DNA from: Williamsia faeni | Lineage (GTDB): Bacteria > Actinomycetota > Actinomycetes > Mycobacteriales > Mycobacteriaceae | DNA length: 64,000 nucleotides | NCBI GenBank assembly: GCA_003202005.1 | Contig: QJJF01000010.1 | Span: 1-64,000, forward strand | Reading direction: 5' to 3' | Shown: one piece after another, positions 46,780 through 56,334 of the stretch | Layout: every line of letters begins with the position of its first letter | How positions within the stretch are numbered: position 1 is the stretch's first letter | Notes under the pieces: model-generated | Database searches by the model: none | Seen by the model: only the letters and a program-made list of their open reading frames with translations | Told to the model about the DNA's origin: nothing | Position numbers and translations under genes: made by a program

Positions 46780-46819
46780 GCAGCAATGGAACAGTATGGA
46801 AAAAGTGTTCCATTGCTGC
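46780..46819. promoter_or_regulatory. 14-bp inverted repeat before the MpaB-like gene
   Basis: GCAGCAATGGAACA (46780-46793) and TGTTCCATTGCTGC (46806-46819) are perfect arms separated by 12 bases, ending 12 bases before the next start codon. No T-run follows, so an operator for an unlinked regulator is more likely than a terminator. Confidence 0.6.
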
Positions 46820-46831
46820 TACGGTCGCGGT

Positions 46832-47734
46832 ATGACAGAAGCAGTCGACACGTCGTCCGCCGGTGATGCCTTCGACCGCACAGATGCCTTCGACCGTCCC
46901 GAGATCGTCGGTGCCCCGCTCGGTCCCGGGTCTTTGACCTGGAAATACTTCGGTGACAGCCGGGTGACGCTACTGGGTCCGCGACCAGGTGTGCTGGAGA
47001 ACATGCTGCCCGAGCTCGGGCAGGCCGTCCTGGAGCACTCGGTGTTCTTCGATGACCCGTTTGCCCGTGTCAAGCGCTCGCTGCCGGGGATCTACGGCAC
47101 GGTCTACGCGCCGGAGGGCTCGAGCGCCGGCCCCACCGTCCGTGATTTCCACATCAACATCAAAGGCGAGATGCCGGGCGGGGAGCGGTACCACGCGCTC
47201 AATCCCGAGACCTACTACTGGGCGCACGCGACGTTTGTCGACATCGTCCTGACCGCGACGGATCGCTTCATCAAGAAGCTCACCGACGCCGAAAAAGAGC
47301 AGATCTACGCAGAGTCGGTCACCTGGTACCGCCGCTACGGTGTCAGCGATCGCCCGATGCCGGCCACCTATGCCGACTTTGTGACCTACTGGGACCGCGT
47401 GGTCGACGAGGTCCTGATCCCGCACAAGACCGCCCGCTACGGCGTTGGATTCGTGACCAAGGGCTATCCGCTGCCACCGGGTATGAATCCGCTTGTCTGG
47501 AAGGCGATCTCGCCGATCGTCAATCCGTTCGCGGCTTTCATCACCACCGGTGGTCTGCCGGAACGTTCACGTCGGCAGCTGGATCTGCCGTGGAGCGACC
47601 GCAAAGAACGCAATTACCGCCGATTCTGTGCGGCCGTCCGGGCGATCGATCCCATCTACCGGAGGCTGCCCGCCAAAGTCCGCTACAACAAGTTTGCGCT
47701 GAAGGGTTTCGCGCAGGCAGGTGTCCGGCCCTGA
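46832..47734 (+). CDS. MpaB-family oxygenase-like protein (DUF2236)
   Basis: A 300-residue protein of the MpaB/rubber-oxygenase/Lcp-like DUF2236 family, whose members are heme-containing oxygenases. Consistent stretches are YFGDSRVTLLGPRPGVLENM, YHALNPETYYWAHATFVDIV, ADFVTYWDRVVDEVL and the basic YRRLPAKVRYNK. The His in YYWAHATF is a candidate heme ligand. Substrate unknown. ATG 46832 lies directly behind the inverted repeat; translation may begin from a very short leader. Convergent with the ABC exporter gene. Confidence 0.83.
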   Translation: MTEAVDTSSAGDAFDRTDAFDRPEIVGAPLGPGSLTWKYFGDSRVTLLGPRPGVLENMLPELGQAVLEHSVFFDDPFARVKRSLPGIYGTVYAPEGSSAGPTVRDFHINIKGEMPGGERYHALNPETYYWAHATFVDIVLTATDRFIKKLTDAEKEQIYAESVTWYRRYGVSDRPMPATYADFVTYWDRVVDEVLIPHKTARYGVGFVTKGYPLPPGMNPLVWKAISPIVNPFAAFITTGGLPERSRRQLDLPWSDRKERNYRRFCAAVRAIDPIYRRLPAKVRYNKFALKGFAQAGVRP

Positions 47735-47747
47735 GGGGTGGTCGAGC

Positions 47748-49640
47748 TCACTTGACCTGCGCGGAGTTGTTGTCCGAGAACTGGGTTCGATACAACTCGG
47801 AGTAACGACCGCCGCGCGCAAGCAGTTCGAGGTGTGTGCCCCGTTCGACCACGCGGCCGTCCTCCATGACGAGAATCTCGTCGGCCGCCCGGATGGTCGA
47901 CAGTCGATGAGCGATCACGACCGATGTCCGGTCGGCGAGTGCTTCGGCCAGGGCTTCCTGCACCGCGGCTTCCGATGTGGAGTCGAGGTGGGCGGTGGCC
48001 TCATCGAGGATCACCACAGATGGTTGCGCGAGAAGCAGTCGTGCGATGGTCAGGCGCTGACGTTCACCGCCGGACAGGCGGTATCCGCGTTCGCCGACCA
48101 CTGTTTCGAGCCCGTCGGCCAGACTCGCCACCAGGCCGTCCAGCCGGGCGCGCCGCAACGCGTCCCAGATGTCCTGCTCGGAGGCGTCGGGGCTGGCAAA
48201 CAACAGGTTTTCACGGACCGTGTCGTGGAACAGATGTCCGTCCTGGGTCACCAATCCGATCGAACGATGCAGAGATCCGCTTTCGATGTCCCGAATGTCC
48301 GTGTCGCCCAGCAGTACCGCCCCGCTGTCGACGTCGTACAGGCGTGTCGCCAGTTGGGCAACAGTCGATTTCCCGGCCCCGGAACTGCCGACGAGCGCGA
48401 CCATCTTGCCCGGTGGCACCGTGAATGAGACGCCGTGGATCACCTCTTCACCGCCCCTGGTATCGAGGATCGCGACCTCTTCGAGTGATGCCAGCGACAC
48501 CTTGTCGGCCGACGGGTAAGCAAACCGAACGTCCTTGAAGGTCAACGATTGTGGGCCCTTGGGGGCGGCCACCGCGTCCTCCTTGTCGGCGATCAGCGGC
48601 GGCAGGTCGAGAACTTCGAAGACGCGCTCGAAACTGACCACGGCGCTCATGATCTCGACACGCGCGTTGGCGAGTGCGGTCAGCGGTGCGTACATCCGGG
48701 TCAACAGCAGGGCCAGCGAGACCACGGCACCGGCGTCGAGATGGCCGTTCACCGCGAGATAGCCACCCAGTCCGTAGACCATCGCCAGGGCCAGCGCGGA
48801 GACCAGTGTCAGTGAGGTGACGAAGATGCTCTGGGCCAGTGAGCGACGGACTCCGATGGCCCGGACCTTGTCCGCGCGGATCGAGAACTCGTCCGATTCG
48901 TGGTCGGGACGGCCGAACAGTTTCACCAGAGTGGCGCCCGGCGCCGAGAACCGCTCGGTCATCTGGGTGGACATCAGCGAGTTGTATTCCGCGGCCTCCC
49001 GCGAGAGTGACTGCATCCGCTTGCCCATCCGGCGTGCCGGAACGACAAAGAGCGGCAACAGGACAAGCGTCAGCAACGTGATCTGCCAGCTGATCGACAG
49101 CATCACCGCGACGGTCAATGTCAGCGTGACGATGTTGGACACCACGCCCGAGAGGGTGTCGGAGAAGGCGCGTTGGGCGCCGATGACGTCGTTGTTGAGG
49201 CGGCTCACCAGGGCGCCGGTGCGGGTTCGGGTGAAGAACGCGACCGGCATCTTCTGGACGTGATCGAACACCGCGCGGCGCAGGTCGTAGATCAGGCCTT
49301 CGCCGATCGTCGACGACAGCCAACTGACCAGGAGTCCGGCCGCGGCCTCGGCGAGTGCGATCAGCGCGATCAACACGGACAGCCACACGATCGTGGACGC
49401 GGGCCCTCCATCGACGATGTGGTCGACCACCTGACCGGCCAGGACCGGCGTGAGGACGGTCAGGATCGCGATCACCACGCTGAAGATCATGAAGATGGTG
49501 AGCTTGCCGCGATGTGGCGTGGCAAAAGCAACGATCCGGCGAACCGTGACGCCGCGGTTCTCCCGGCGCTGTTCGCGGTCGAGGTTGGGCGCGTTCATCG
49601 ACCGGTACATCGTGTTCCAAGCAACTGACTCCATACTCAT
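47748..49640 (-). CDS. ABC exporter, fused permease/ATPase half-transporter
   Basis: A 630-residue type IV ABC exporter: a six-span domain (residues ~35-330), then the ATPase with Walker A VGSSGAGKST, signature LSGGERQRL, Walker B VVILDEATAHLD and H-loop VIAHRLSTI. It works as a homodimer or with another half-transporter; substrate unknown (lipid or drug by family). ATG 49640 has no Shine-Dalgarno sequence, but a good promoter ends about 10 bases upstream, so the message may be almost leaderless. Confidence 0.9.
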   Translation of the reverse strand: MSMESVAWNTMYRSMNAPNLDREQRRENRGVTVRRIVAFATPHRGKLTIFMIFSVVIAILTVLTPVLAGQVVDHIVDGGPASTIVWLSVLIALIALAEAAAGLLVSWLSSTIGEGLIYDLRRAVFDHVQKMPVAFFTRTRTGALVSRLNNDVIGAQRAFSDTLSGVVSNIVTLTLTVAVMLSISWQITLLTLVLLPLFVVPARRMGKRMQSLSREAAEYNSLMSTQMTERFSAPGATLVKLFGRPDHESDEFSIRADKVRAIGVRRSLAQSIFVTSLTLVSALALAMVYGLGGYLAVNGHLDAGAVVSLALLLTRMYAPLTALANARVEIMSAVVSFERVFEVLDLPPLIADKEDAVAAPKGPQSLTFKDVRFAYPSADKVSLASLEEVAILDTRGGEEVIHGVSFTVPPGKMVALVGSSGAGKSTVAQLATRLYDVDSGAVLLGDTDIRDIESGSLHRSIGLVTQDGHLFHDTVRENLLFASPDASEQDIWDALRRARLDGLVASLADGLETVVGERGYRLSGGERQRLTIARLLLAQPSVVILDEATAHLDSTSEAAVQEALAEALADRTSVVIAHRLSTIRAADEILVMEDGRVVERGTHLELLARGGRYSELYRTQFSDNNSAQVK

Positions 49641-49649
49641 GACATCAAC

Positions 49650-49678
49650 TGTAGAAGTTCAAGTTCGCTTTAAGTCAA
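49650..49678 (-). promoter_or_regulatory. Probable promoter of the ABC exporter gene
   Basis: On the minus strand, TTGACT (49678-49673) and TCTACA (49655-49650) are separated by 17 bases, a good match to housekeeping -35/-10 boxes. The expected start point would be about three bases before the ATG at 49640. Confidence 0.5.
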
Positions 49679-49779
49679 TTCGTGTGTGCGGCGCCGTTGT
49701 CCTCAGCCGGTTGATGCCGCCGATGTGGGTTTGTGATCAACTGGAAAGCAAACGTTGCAGATAGGACGAGGGAGACACG

Positions 49780-50787
49780 GTGGCATTGCGACTCGGGTAC
49801 AAGGCTTCGGCGGAGCAGTTCAATCCTCGTGAGTTGGTCGAGATCGCCGTGGCCGCGGAAGAGCACGGAATGGATTCGGTTGCGGTCTCCGATCACTTCC
49901 AGCCGTGGCGCCACAACGGTGGCCATGCCCCGTTCTCGCTGGCCTGGATGGCCGCGGTGGGTGAGCGGACCAAGCGGGTGCAGATCGGCACCTCGGTGAT
50001 GACGCCGACGTTCCGCTACAACCCCGCCGTGATCGCGCAGGCATTTGCCTCGATGGCGTGCATGTACCCGGGCCGGATCATGCTCGGTGTGGGCAGCGGT
50101 GAGGCGCTCAACGAGTACGCCACCGGATTCCAGGGTGAATGGCCCGAGTTCAAGGAGCGGTTCGCGCGGCTGCGTGAGTCGGTGGCGTTGATGCGCGAGC
50201 TGTGGACCGGTGAAGAGGTCAACTTCGACGGCGAGTTCTACAAGACACAAGGCGCGTACATGTACGACATCCCTGATCAGCCGGTGCCGGTGTACATCGC
50301 CGCCGGTGGTCCGGTGGTGGCGCGGTACGCCGGTCGTAGCGGCGACGGATTCATCTGTACCTCGGGCAAGGGTATGGAGCTGTACACCGAGAAGCTGATC
50401 CCGGCGGTGAAGGAAGGCGCGGAGAAGGCCGAGCGCAACTTCGACGACATCGACCGGATGATCGAGATCAAGATCTCCTACGATCCCGACCCCGAGTTGG
50501 CGTTGGAGAACTGCCGGTTCTGGGCGCCGCTGTCGTTGACCCCGGAGCAGAAGCACAGCGTGAACTCCTCGACCGAGATGGAACGCCTCGCCGACGAGCT
50601 ACCGATCGAGCAGGTCGCCAAGCGCTGGATCGTCGCTTCTGATCCCGACGAGGCTGTGGAAAAGGTCAAGGCGTACACCGATGCGGGTCTGAATCATCTG
50701 GTGTTCCATGCCCCCGGACATGACCAGGCGCGGTTCCTCACCAACTTCCAGAAGGACCTCGAACCCCGCCTGCGCAAGCTGGGCTAA
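49780..50787 (+). CDS. fgd1: F420-dependent glucose-6-phosphate dehydrogenase
   Basis: Oxidises glucose-6-phosphate to 6-phosphogluconolactone while reducing deazaflavin F420, the main source of reduced F420 in Mycobacteriales. 335 residues, luciferase-like barrel. The sequence follows M. tuberculosis Fgd1 closely: [72 protein letters not shown] and [19 protein letters not shown] 49780 has GAGGGAGA just upstream. In M. tuberculosis fgd1 directly precedes pta-ackA; here five other genes lie between. Confidence 0.97.
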   Translation: MALRLGYKASAEQFNPRELVEIAVAAEEHGMDSVAVSDHFQPWRHNGGHAPFSLAWMAAVGERTKRVQIGTSVMTPTFRYNPAVIAQAFASMACMYPGRIMLGVGSGEALNEYATGFQGEWPEFKERFARLRESVALMRELWTGEEVNFDGEFYKTQGAYMYDIPDQPVPVYIAAGGPVVARYAGRSGDGFICTSGKGMELYTEKLIPAVKEGAEKAERNFDDIDRMIEIKISYDPDPELALENCRFWAPLSLTPEQKHSVNSSTEMERLADELPIEQVAKRWIVASDPDEAVEKVKAYTDAGLNHLVFHAPGHDQARFLTNFQKDLEPRLRKLG

Positions 50788-50800
50788 CCCCCGTACCCTC

Positions 50801-50863
50801 CGAAAATGGTGGGTTTTGGCGAGCATTTCCCCTGGTGGGGCTCGCCAAAACCCACCATTTTCG
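50801..50863. terminator. 24-bp perfect inverted repeat between convergent genes
   Basis: The arm at 50801-50824 (beginning CGAAAATGGTGGG, ending GGCGAGC) is exactly complementary to 50840-50863, with a 15-base loop. It fills the gap between fgd1 and the convergent DUF1206 gene. Because each arm ends in a run of A on one side and T on the other, it can terminate in both directions. The perfection of the arms also suggests a mobile palindromic repeat. Confidence 0.75.
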
Positions 50864-50866
50864 GGT

Positions 50867-51694
50867 TTACATGCGGGCGTAGCGCGCCATCGCGAAACAG
50901 TAGAGACCGTAGGCGGCGATCCCGAGCCCCGCGAGGACCAGCAGGAACTGGCCGAAGGGCGCCTCGCCGAGGGTCTTGACTGCGCCGTCGATGCCGGTGG
51001 CCTTGGACGGGTCGGAATTGATGGTCGCGACGATCACCAGGATCCCGGCGCCGACCAGGACCAGGCCCTTCGCCGTGTAGCCGGCGACTCCGAGCGGTGT
51101 GACAACTGAGCTTCCGGAGGTCTTCAGGTCCTCGAGGAACTTCTTCGTCACGCCTTTGTAGACGTGGTAGCCGCCGATCGCGATGATGATCAGACCCACG
51201 ACGATGAGCAGGGCCTTGCCTGCGGTGTTCTCCATGAGCTTCGCCGACAGACCTGCGTTCTGCTTGCCGCTGGATTTGCCGCTGCCGACGGCGAATTGCA
51301 CCGCGGAGTAGGCGAACGCGAAATACAGAATGGCCAGACCGGCGGCCTTCGCCCGGTCGAAGAGCTCGGATTTGTCAGAGGAATTGTCCTGGCCGGAATC
51401 GGGTTCCGAGGGGTGCGGACCGATGATCATTTCGGCGATGCGCCACAGGGCCATCGCCACAAACGCCACGGCCGCAATCCACAGCACCAATTTGCCGCCG
51501 GGTTTGTCGGTGACTGTCGCAAGTGCACCGGACTGGTCGGCGTTGCCGCCGGATCCGAAAGCGATCCGGAAGATGATGTAGGCGATCAGCAGATGCAGTA
51601 ATCCGCTGACGACATGGCCGGCCCGGGCAGCTTTCTCGAAAAGTGGGCTGTCCGTTGCTCGGTCCACGGCGCCGGTCGCTTCGTTGTTGGCCAT
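50867..51694 (-). CDS. DUF1206 membrane protein
   Basis: A 275-residue protein with six hydrophobic segments arranged as three similar pairs, the DUF1206 pattern. Each repeat has a motif like ARAGHVVSGLLHLLIAYII, AKAAGLAILYFAFAYSAVQF or AGYTAKGLVLVGAGILVIV. Function unknown; widespread in Actinobacteria. ATG 51694 gives MANNEATG, a normal polar N-terminal tail. Nothing nearby suggests a pathway. Confidence 0.87.
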   Translation of the reverse strand: MANNEATGAVDRATDSPLFEKAARAGHVVSGLLHLLIAYIIFRIAFGSGGNADQSGALATVTDKPGGKLVLWIAAVAFVAMALWRIAEMIIGPHPSEPDSGQDNSSDKSELFDRAKAAGLAILYFAFAYSAVQFAVGSGKSSGKQNAGLSAKLMENTAGKALLIVVGLIIIAIGGYHVYKGVTKKFLEDLKTSGSSVVTPLGVAGYTAKGLVLVGAGILVIVATINSDPSKATGIDGAVKTLGEAPFGQFLLVLAGLGIAAYGLYCFAMARYARM

Positions 51695-51729
51695 GGTTCC
51701 ACCACATCACATCAGCGCGAGGTTGTGGG

Positions 51730-52626
51730 TCAGGCGGCCAAAGGAGTTGCGACCCGATCGCGCAGTAGCGCGGTGATCCGTTCCACGGCCGGGTTGCCGC
51801 GCACCGCGTGACGTGTGCGAACCGAGATGGTCCGCATCGGCGTCGGGTTGATCAGCGGGCGGCTCACCACACCTGCCGGCAGTGCCGCCGCTCCGAGCAG
51901 CGGCAGGACCGTGATCCCGACGCCGGCAGCGACGAAACTGATCGCGGTCGGATAGTCGTGGGTCTCGATGTGGAATCCGGGGGAAAACCCCACCACCGAG
52001 CAGGCGTCGAGAATTGTCTGGCGGCACGGCCCGCGAGAGACGTCGTTGTCGACCCACTGCTCGTCGCGCAGTGCGACGAGTTCGACCTGTTCCGGGGCGG
52101 CGAGTGGGTGGTCTTCCGGCAGCACCACCACGTAGGGCTCGGTGAGCAGTTGCTCGACGTCGTAGCCGCGCAGCGGGGTGGAGGCGGCGCCCTCGACATA
52201 GATCTCGACGTCCGGATCCCCGGAGGCGTCGTGCGCGAGCTCGATCAACCGCAAGTCGACTCGCAGCCGGGGGTATTCGCGGGTGATGGCTGCAATGACC
52301 GGGGGTATCCAGGCGGCACCGGCCGAGGCGAAGTAGCTGACCGACAGGCTGCCCACCCGGCCGAGTCGCAGGTCATTGACCAGGGATTCGAGTTCGGCGA
52401 GCCGCTCGAGAACCTGTGCTGCCTCTTCGGCCACGGTCAGCCCGACCACCGTGGGTCTGATGCCGCGCCCGTCCTTCTCCACTAGTGCGAGTCCGGTCTC
52501 CTTCTGGAGCGCCGTCAGGTGCTGGCTGACCGCAGACGGGGTGTATCCGAGTGCTGCGGCCGCTTCGTTGATCGAACCGGCGGCCACCACGGCTCGGAAG
52601 ATGCGCAGGCGATGGACATCAAGCAT
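51730..52626 (-). CDS. LysR-family transcriptional regulator
   Basis: A 298-residue regulator with the N-terminal HTH LDVHRLRIFRAVVAAGSINEA then AAALGYTPSAVSQHLTALQK, and a periplasmic-binding-like effector domain. It starts at ATG 52626 with GAGAGG just before. Divergent from an EamA transporter gene, the usual LysR arrangement, so it probably controls export of its own effector. ACAAG/CTTGT arms (52658-52676) in the gap may be part of the site. Confidence 0.92.
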   Translation of the reverse strand: MLDVHRLRIFRAVVAAGSINEAAAALGYTPSAVSQHLTALQKETGLALVEKDGRGIRPTVVGLTVAEEAAQVLERLAELESLVNDLRLGRVGSLSVSYFASAGAAWIPPVIAAITREYPRLRVDLRLIELAHDASGDPDVEIYVEGAASTPLRGYDVEQLLTEPYVVVLPEDHPLAAPEQVELVALRDEQWVDNDVSRGPCRQTILDACSVVGFSPGFHIETHDYPTAISFVAAGVGITVLPLLGAAALPAGVVSRPLINPTPMRTISVRTRHAVRGNPAVERITALLRDRVATPLAA

Positions 52627-52725
52627 CCTCTCAGGATACAGCCGTACTGAAGTGTCGACAAGAAAAAGTCACTTGTGCTTATGGGTTGTGTGCGTGACAG
52701 TGGGAGTTATGAAAGCAGCGATGTC

Positions 52726-53637
52726 ATGAGAGCGGCTGTGGCCAACAACCTGGCTGTGGTCGCGGCTGCGATCACCGTCCTGCTCTGGGCCTCGTCATTT
52801 GTGGTCATCCGTTTTGCCGGCGAGACGTTCTCGCCCGGAGCGCTGACCGTGACCCGGCTGGCAGTCGGCTCGGCTGTCCTCGTGGTCATCGCGTTGCGCT
52901 ACCGTCGGCCGTTACCACGGGGCAAAGGGTTGGCGTTGGTCATCGGTTATGGCCTGGTGTGGTTCGCGGGCTACACCGTGCTGCTCAATTGGGCCGAGCA
53001 GCACCTCGACGCCGGAACCGCGGCGTTGCTGGTGAACTTCGCGCCGATCCTGGTGGCGGTTTTTGCGGGCTTGTTCCTGGGCGAAGGCTTTCCGAGGCAG
53101 TTGGTGATCGGCATCCTCGTGGCATTTTCCGGGGTCCTACTGATCGCACTCGGAGGCTCCGGAGGCAGCAACAACGACAAACTCGGGATCATCCTGGGCC
53201 TGATCACCGCAGTCCTCTACGCGGTGGGAGTGCTGATGCAAAAGGTGGCACTGCGCACAGTCGATGCCGTCACCGCGACCTGGGTCGGCTGTCTCGCCGG
53301 GTTCCTGGCGACCCTTCCGTTTGCGCCGAAGGCCGTCTCCGAGTTGTCGGAGGCCTCGGCAGGGGCGATCGCCGCCGTCATCTTCCTGGGCGTCGGGCCC
53401 ACCGCCATCGCCTTCCTCACCTGGGCGTACGCGCTCTCGCGCACGGATGCGGGCAAGATGGCCGCCACCACGCTGGCGGTACCGGCGATCGCGATCGTGC
53501 TGTCCTGGATCTTCCTCGGAGAGGTCCCGACACTGCTGGGGTTGATCGGTGGCGCGATGGCGCTGGCGGGCGTGGCGATCAGTCGCCGACGGAGCCGGGT
53601 GAGGCCGCAATCGCCAGAACCCGCGGTGACCTCCTAA
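52726..53637 (+). CDS. EamA/DMT-family metabolite transporter
   Basis: A ten-span drug/metabolite transporter of 303 residues, with two EamA repeats (residues ~15-150 and ~165-300). Marks are ITVLLWASSFVVIRFAGETF, LLVNFAPILVAVFAGLFLGE and, in the second half, YALSRTDAGKMAATTLAVPA. Many such exporters move amino acids. The start could also be further upstream in frame (52675 onward); ATG 52726 gives the normal first span. Divergent from LysR. Confidence 0.87.
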   Translation: MRAAVANNLAVVAAAITVLLWASSFVVIRFAGETFSPGALTVTRLAVGSAVLVVIALRYRRPLPRGKGLALVIGYGLVWFAGYTVLLNWAEQHLDAGTAALLVNFAPILVAVFAGLFLGEGFPRQLVIGILVAFSGVLLIALGGSGGSNNDKLGIILGLITAVLYAVGVLMQKVALRTVDAVTATWVGCLAGFLATLPFAPKAVSELSEASAGAIAAVIFLGVGPTAIAFLTWAYALSRTDAGKMAATTLAVPAIAIVLSWIFLGEVPTLLGLIGGAMALAGVAISRRRSRVRPQSPEPAVTS

Positions 53638-53647
53638 TCTCTGGGGT

Positions 53648-54217
53648 ATGGATCGAGATCGGATGGTCGACGTGGCCATTGCCGTCGTGGAGCGCTTCGG
53701 CGCCCGGGCGTTGAGTCTGACGTCGGTGGCACGGCATGCCGGTGTGGGTCGAGCGACCGCCTATCGGATGTTCGGTGGCCGCGACGAGTTGGTGCAGGCG
53801 ATTGTCGAACGTGAGGTCAAGACACTCGGCGACCTGATCGCCGGCTGGATCGCGTCGGAGACCGATCCGGCCGCCAAGGTGTCGACGATGGTCGTCCATG
53901 TTCTCACCTACATCCGGGAACATGAAGCGCTGCAATATATCCTGCGCAATGAGCCCGAAGAGATCATCGCCACGATCGTCGCCCGCGGACCGGACCGGGA
54001 CGCGGCGACCACCATCGTCGACATCATCGTCGCGAACAGTGTGGGCAATTTCAGCGCCGAGCCGGAACTGGAGGCCGCACTCATCCCGGACGCGCGACGG
54101 GCAACAGAGTTCATGGTGCGGGTTGTCTACTCTTACATGCTGATACCCGGAAGTGCGATGTCCGACGACGACATAGCGGCGATGGTTGTCCGTTCTACCG
54201 TCAGAGCCGCCGATTAG
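53648..54217 (+). CDS. TetR-family transcriptional regulator
   Basis: A 189-residue regulator. The HTH is visible in ALSLTSVARHAGVGRATAYRMFGGRDELVQAI. It lies 10 bases after the EamA gene and 29 before pta, on the same strand; it may be in an operon with either. No palindrome was found close by. Ligand unknown. Confidence 0.88.
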   Translation: MDRDRMVDVAIAVVERFGARALSLTSVARHAGVGRATAYRMFGGRDELVQAIVEREVKTLGDLIAGWIASETDPAAKVSTMVVHVLTYIREHEALQYILRNEPEEIIATIVARGPDRDAATTIVDIIVANSVGNFSAEPELEAALIPDARRATEFMVRVVYSYMLIPGSAMSDDDIAAMVVRSTVRAAD

Positions 54218-54246
54218 CGCTCGGCTGCCGGGGCTAGGGTGGGCCA

Positions 54247-56334
54247 ATGGACGCATCGGTGTCGAACAGCATCTATCTCGCATCACCTGAAGGCGACACC
54301 GGAAAGTCAACCGTGGCGCTCGGTCTCTTGCATCTGCTGGCAGCTTCCGGCGGTCGGGTCGGGGTATTCCGGCCGATTTCCAGGACGAACTCCGGGCAGC
54401 GTGACTACATCCTGGAGCTGTTGATCGAACATGACTCCAGCGACCTGAATTACGACGATTGCATCGGCGTGACGTACGACCAGGTGCACGCGGATCCCGA
54501 TGCCGCACTCAGTGAGATCGTGAGCCGGTTCCACGCGGTGGAGGAGCGTTGTGATGCCGTGCTCGTCGTCGGGTCCGACCACACCGACATCGCGAACCCG
54601 TCGGAACTGACCTTCAACGCGCGGATTGCGGCCAACCTGCAGACCCCGATGTTGTTGGTGCTCAAGGCTGCTGACCGTACCGAGGCAGAGGTTGTGTCCC
54701 TGGCCGAGTTGTCTCTGGCGGAGCTGTCGGCCAATCACGCCAAAGCCGTCGCGTTGATCGCGAACCGCTGCGACCCGGATAGGCTGGCCGAGGTGAAGGC
54801 CGCACTCGAGCAGGCCACCGGACTGCCCTCCTGGTCGCTGCCGGCGGACCCGCTGCTGGTCGCCCCGACGGTCGCGGAGTTGATGACCGCACTCGATGGC
54901 GAGATCTACAGCGGTGACCCGGAATTGCTCGGCCGTGAGGCAGTGAACGTGATGGTCGGCGGGATGACCGTCGAGCACATCCTCGAACGGCTCACAGAAG
55001 GGATGGCGGTGATCACCCCGGCAGACCGATCGGATGTGCTGCTCTCTCTGGTGGCCGCCAACGCTGCCGAGGGTTTTCCGAAGCTCTCCGGCATCATCCT
55101 CAACGGTGGACTCAAACCGCATCCCAAGATCGCCGCGCTGGTCGAGGGGCTCAACTCAACGTTGCCGATCATCTGCTGCAAACAGGGAACGTACGAAACA
55201 GCAAGGGCTGCAGTGCATGCGCGTGCCCGGATGAACATTGATTCGGCTCGGAAGATCGACATTGCCCTGAACCTGATGGAAGAGCATGTGGACTCGGCAG
55301 CGATGTTGGCGAAGCTCCAGCTGCCGATTCCGGAGGTGGTGACACCGCAGATGTTCGAGTACCAGCTGATTCAGCGGGCTCGCCAGATCCGCAAACGGAT
55401 CGTCCTGCCCGAAGGTGGCGACGATCGGATCCTGCGCGCCGCCGGACGCCTGTTGCGCAGGCAGGTTGCAGACCTGACCATACTCGGCGACGAACGGTCG
55501 GTGCGGGACCGGGCCGCCGAACTCGGGGTGGATCTGTCTGAAGCGGTCGTCATCGATCCCGCCACGTCGGATCTGCTCGACGAATTCAGTGCGGCGTACA
55601 CCGACCTGCGCAAACACAAGGGAATGGACGTGCAGCGGGCCCGCACCATCGTCAAGGACGTGTCGTACTTCGGCACGCTCATGGTGCAGCTCGGGTATGC
55701 CGACGGCATGGTGTCGGGTGCGGTGCACACCACCGCCCACACGATCCGGCCCGCGTTCGAGATCATCAAGACAGCTCCGGGGGTGACGACGGTCTCCAGT
55801 GTGTTCTTCATGTGCCTTGCCGATCATGTTCTGGCATACGGTGATTGCGCGATCATTCCGGACCCGACCGCAGAACAGCTGGCCGATATCGCGATCTCGT
55901 CGGCGGCGACGGCGGCCCAGTTCGGTATCGATCCGCGAGTGGCGCTCCTGTCGTATTCGACCGGTGAATCCGGTAGTGGCGCTGACGTAGAGAAGGTGCG
56001 TGAGGCCGCGCGACTGGCGCGGGAACGGGCTCCGGAACTGTTGATGGAGGGGCCGATTCAGTACGACGCAGCGGTTGATCCGGAGGTGGCGCGCACCAAG
56101 ATGCCCGACTCCGAGGTGGCGGGTCGGGCTACCGTGCTGGTGTTCCCGGACCTCAACACGGGCAACAACACGTATAAGGCCGTGCAGCGCAGTGCTGATG
56201 CGGTGGCGGTGGGTCCGGTGTTGCAAGGCCTGCGTAAGCCGATCAATGATCTGTCGAGAGGTGCATTGGTGTCAGACATCGTCAATACGGTCGCGATCAC
56301 CGCGATCCAGGCACAGGGGATCGCCGGTGAGTGA
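54247..56334 (+). CDS. pta: Phosphate acetyltransferase
   Basis: Interconverts acetyl-CoA and acetyl phosphate; 695 residues, the long form. An N-terminal P-loop/BioD-like domain ([20 protein letters not shown]), a middle DRTGG domain, and the C-terminal catalytic domain from about residue 370 ([66 protein letters not shown]). The stop overlaps the ackA start by eight bases. Same gene order (pta-ackA) as M. tuberculosis Rv0408-Rv0409. Confidence 0.97.
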   Translation: MDASVSNSIYLASPEGDTGKSTVALGLLHLLAASGGRVGVFRPISRTNSGQRDYILELLIEHDSSDLNYDDCIGVTYDQVHADPDAALSEIVSRFHAVEERCDAVLVVGSDHTDIANPSELTFNARIAANLQTPMLLVLKAADRTEAEVVSLAELSLAELSANHAKAVALIANRCDPDRLAEVKAALEQATGLPSWSLPADPLLVAPTVAELMTALDGEIYSGDPELLGREAVNVMVGGMTVEHILERLTEGMAVITPADRSDVLLSLVAANAAEGFPKLSGIILNGGLKPHPKIAALVEGLNSTLPIICCKQGTYETARAAVHARARMNIDSARKIDIALNLMEEHVDSAAMLAKLQLPIPEVVTPQMFEYQLIQRARQIRKRIVLPEGGDDRILRAAGRLLRRQVADLTILGDERSVRDRAAELGVDLSEAVVIDPATSDLLDEFSAAYTDLRKHKGMDVQRARTIVKDVSYFGTLMVQLGYADGMVSGAVHTTAHTIRPAFEIIKTAPGVTTVSSVFFMCLADHVLAYGDCAIIPDPTAEQLADIAISSAATAAQFGIDPRVALLSYSTGESGSGADVEKVREAARLARERAPELLMEGPIQYDAAVDPEVARTKMPDSEVAGRATVLVFPDLNTGNNTYKAVQRSADAVAVGPVLQGLRKPINDLSRGALVSDIVNTVAITAIQAQGIAGE

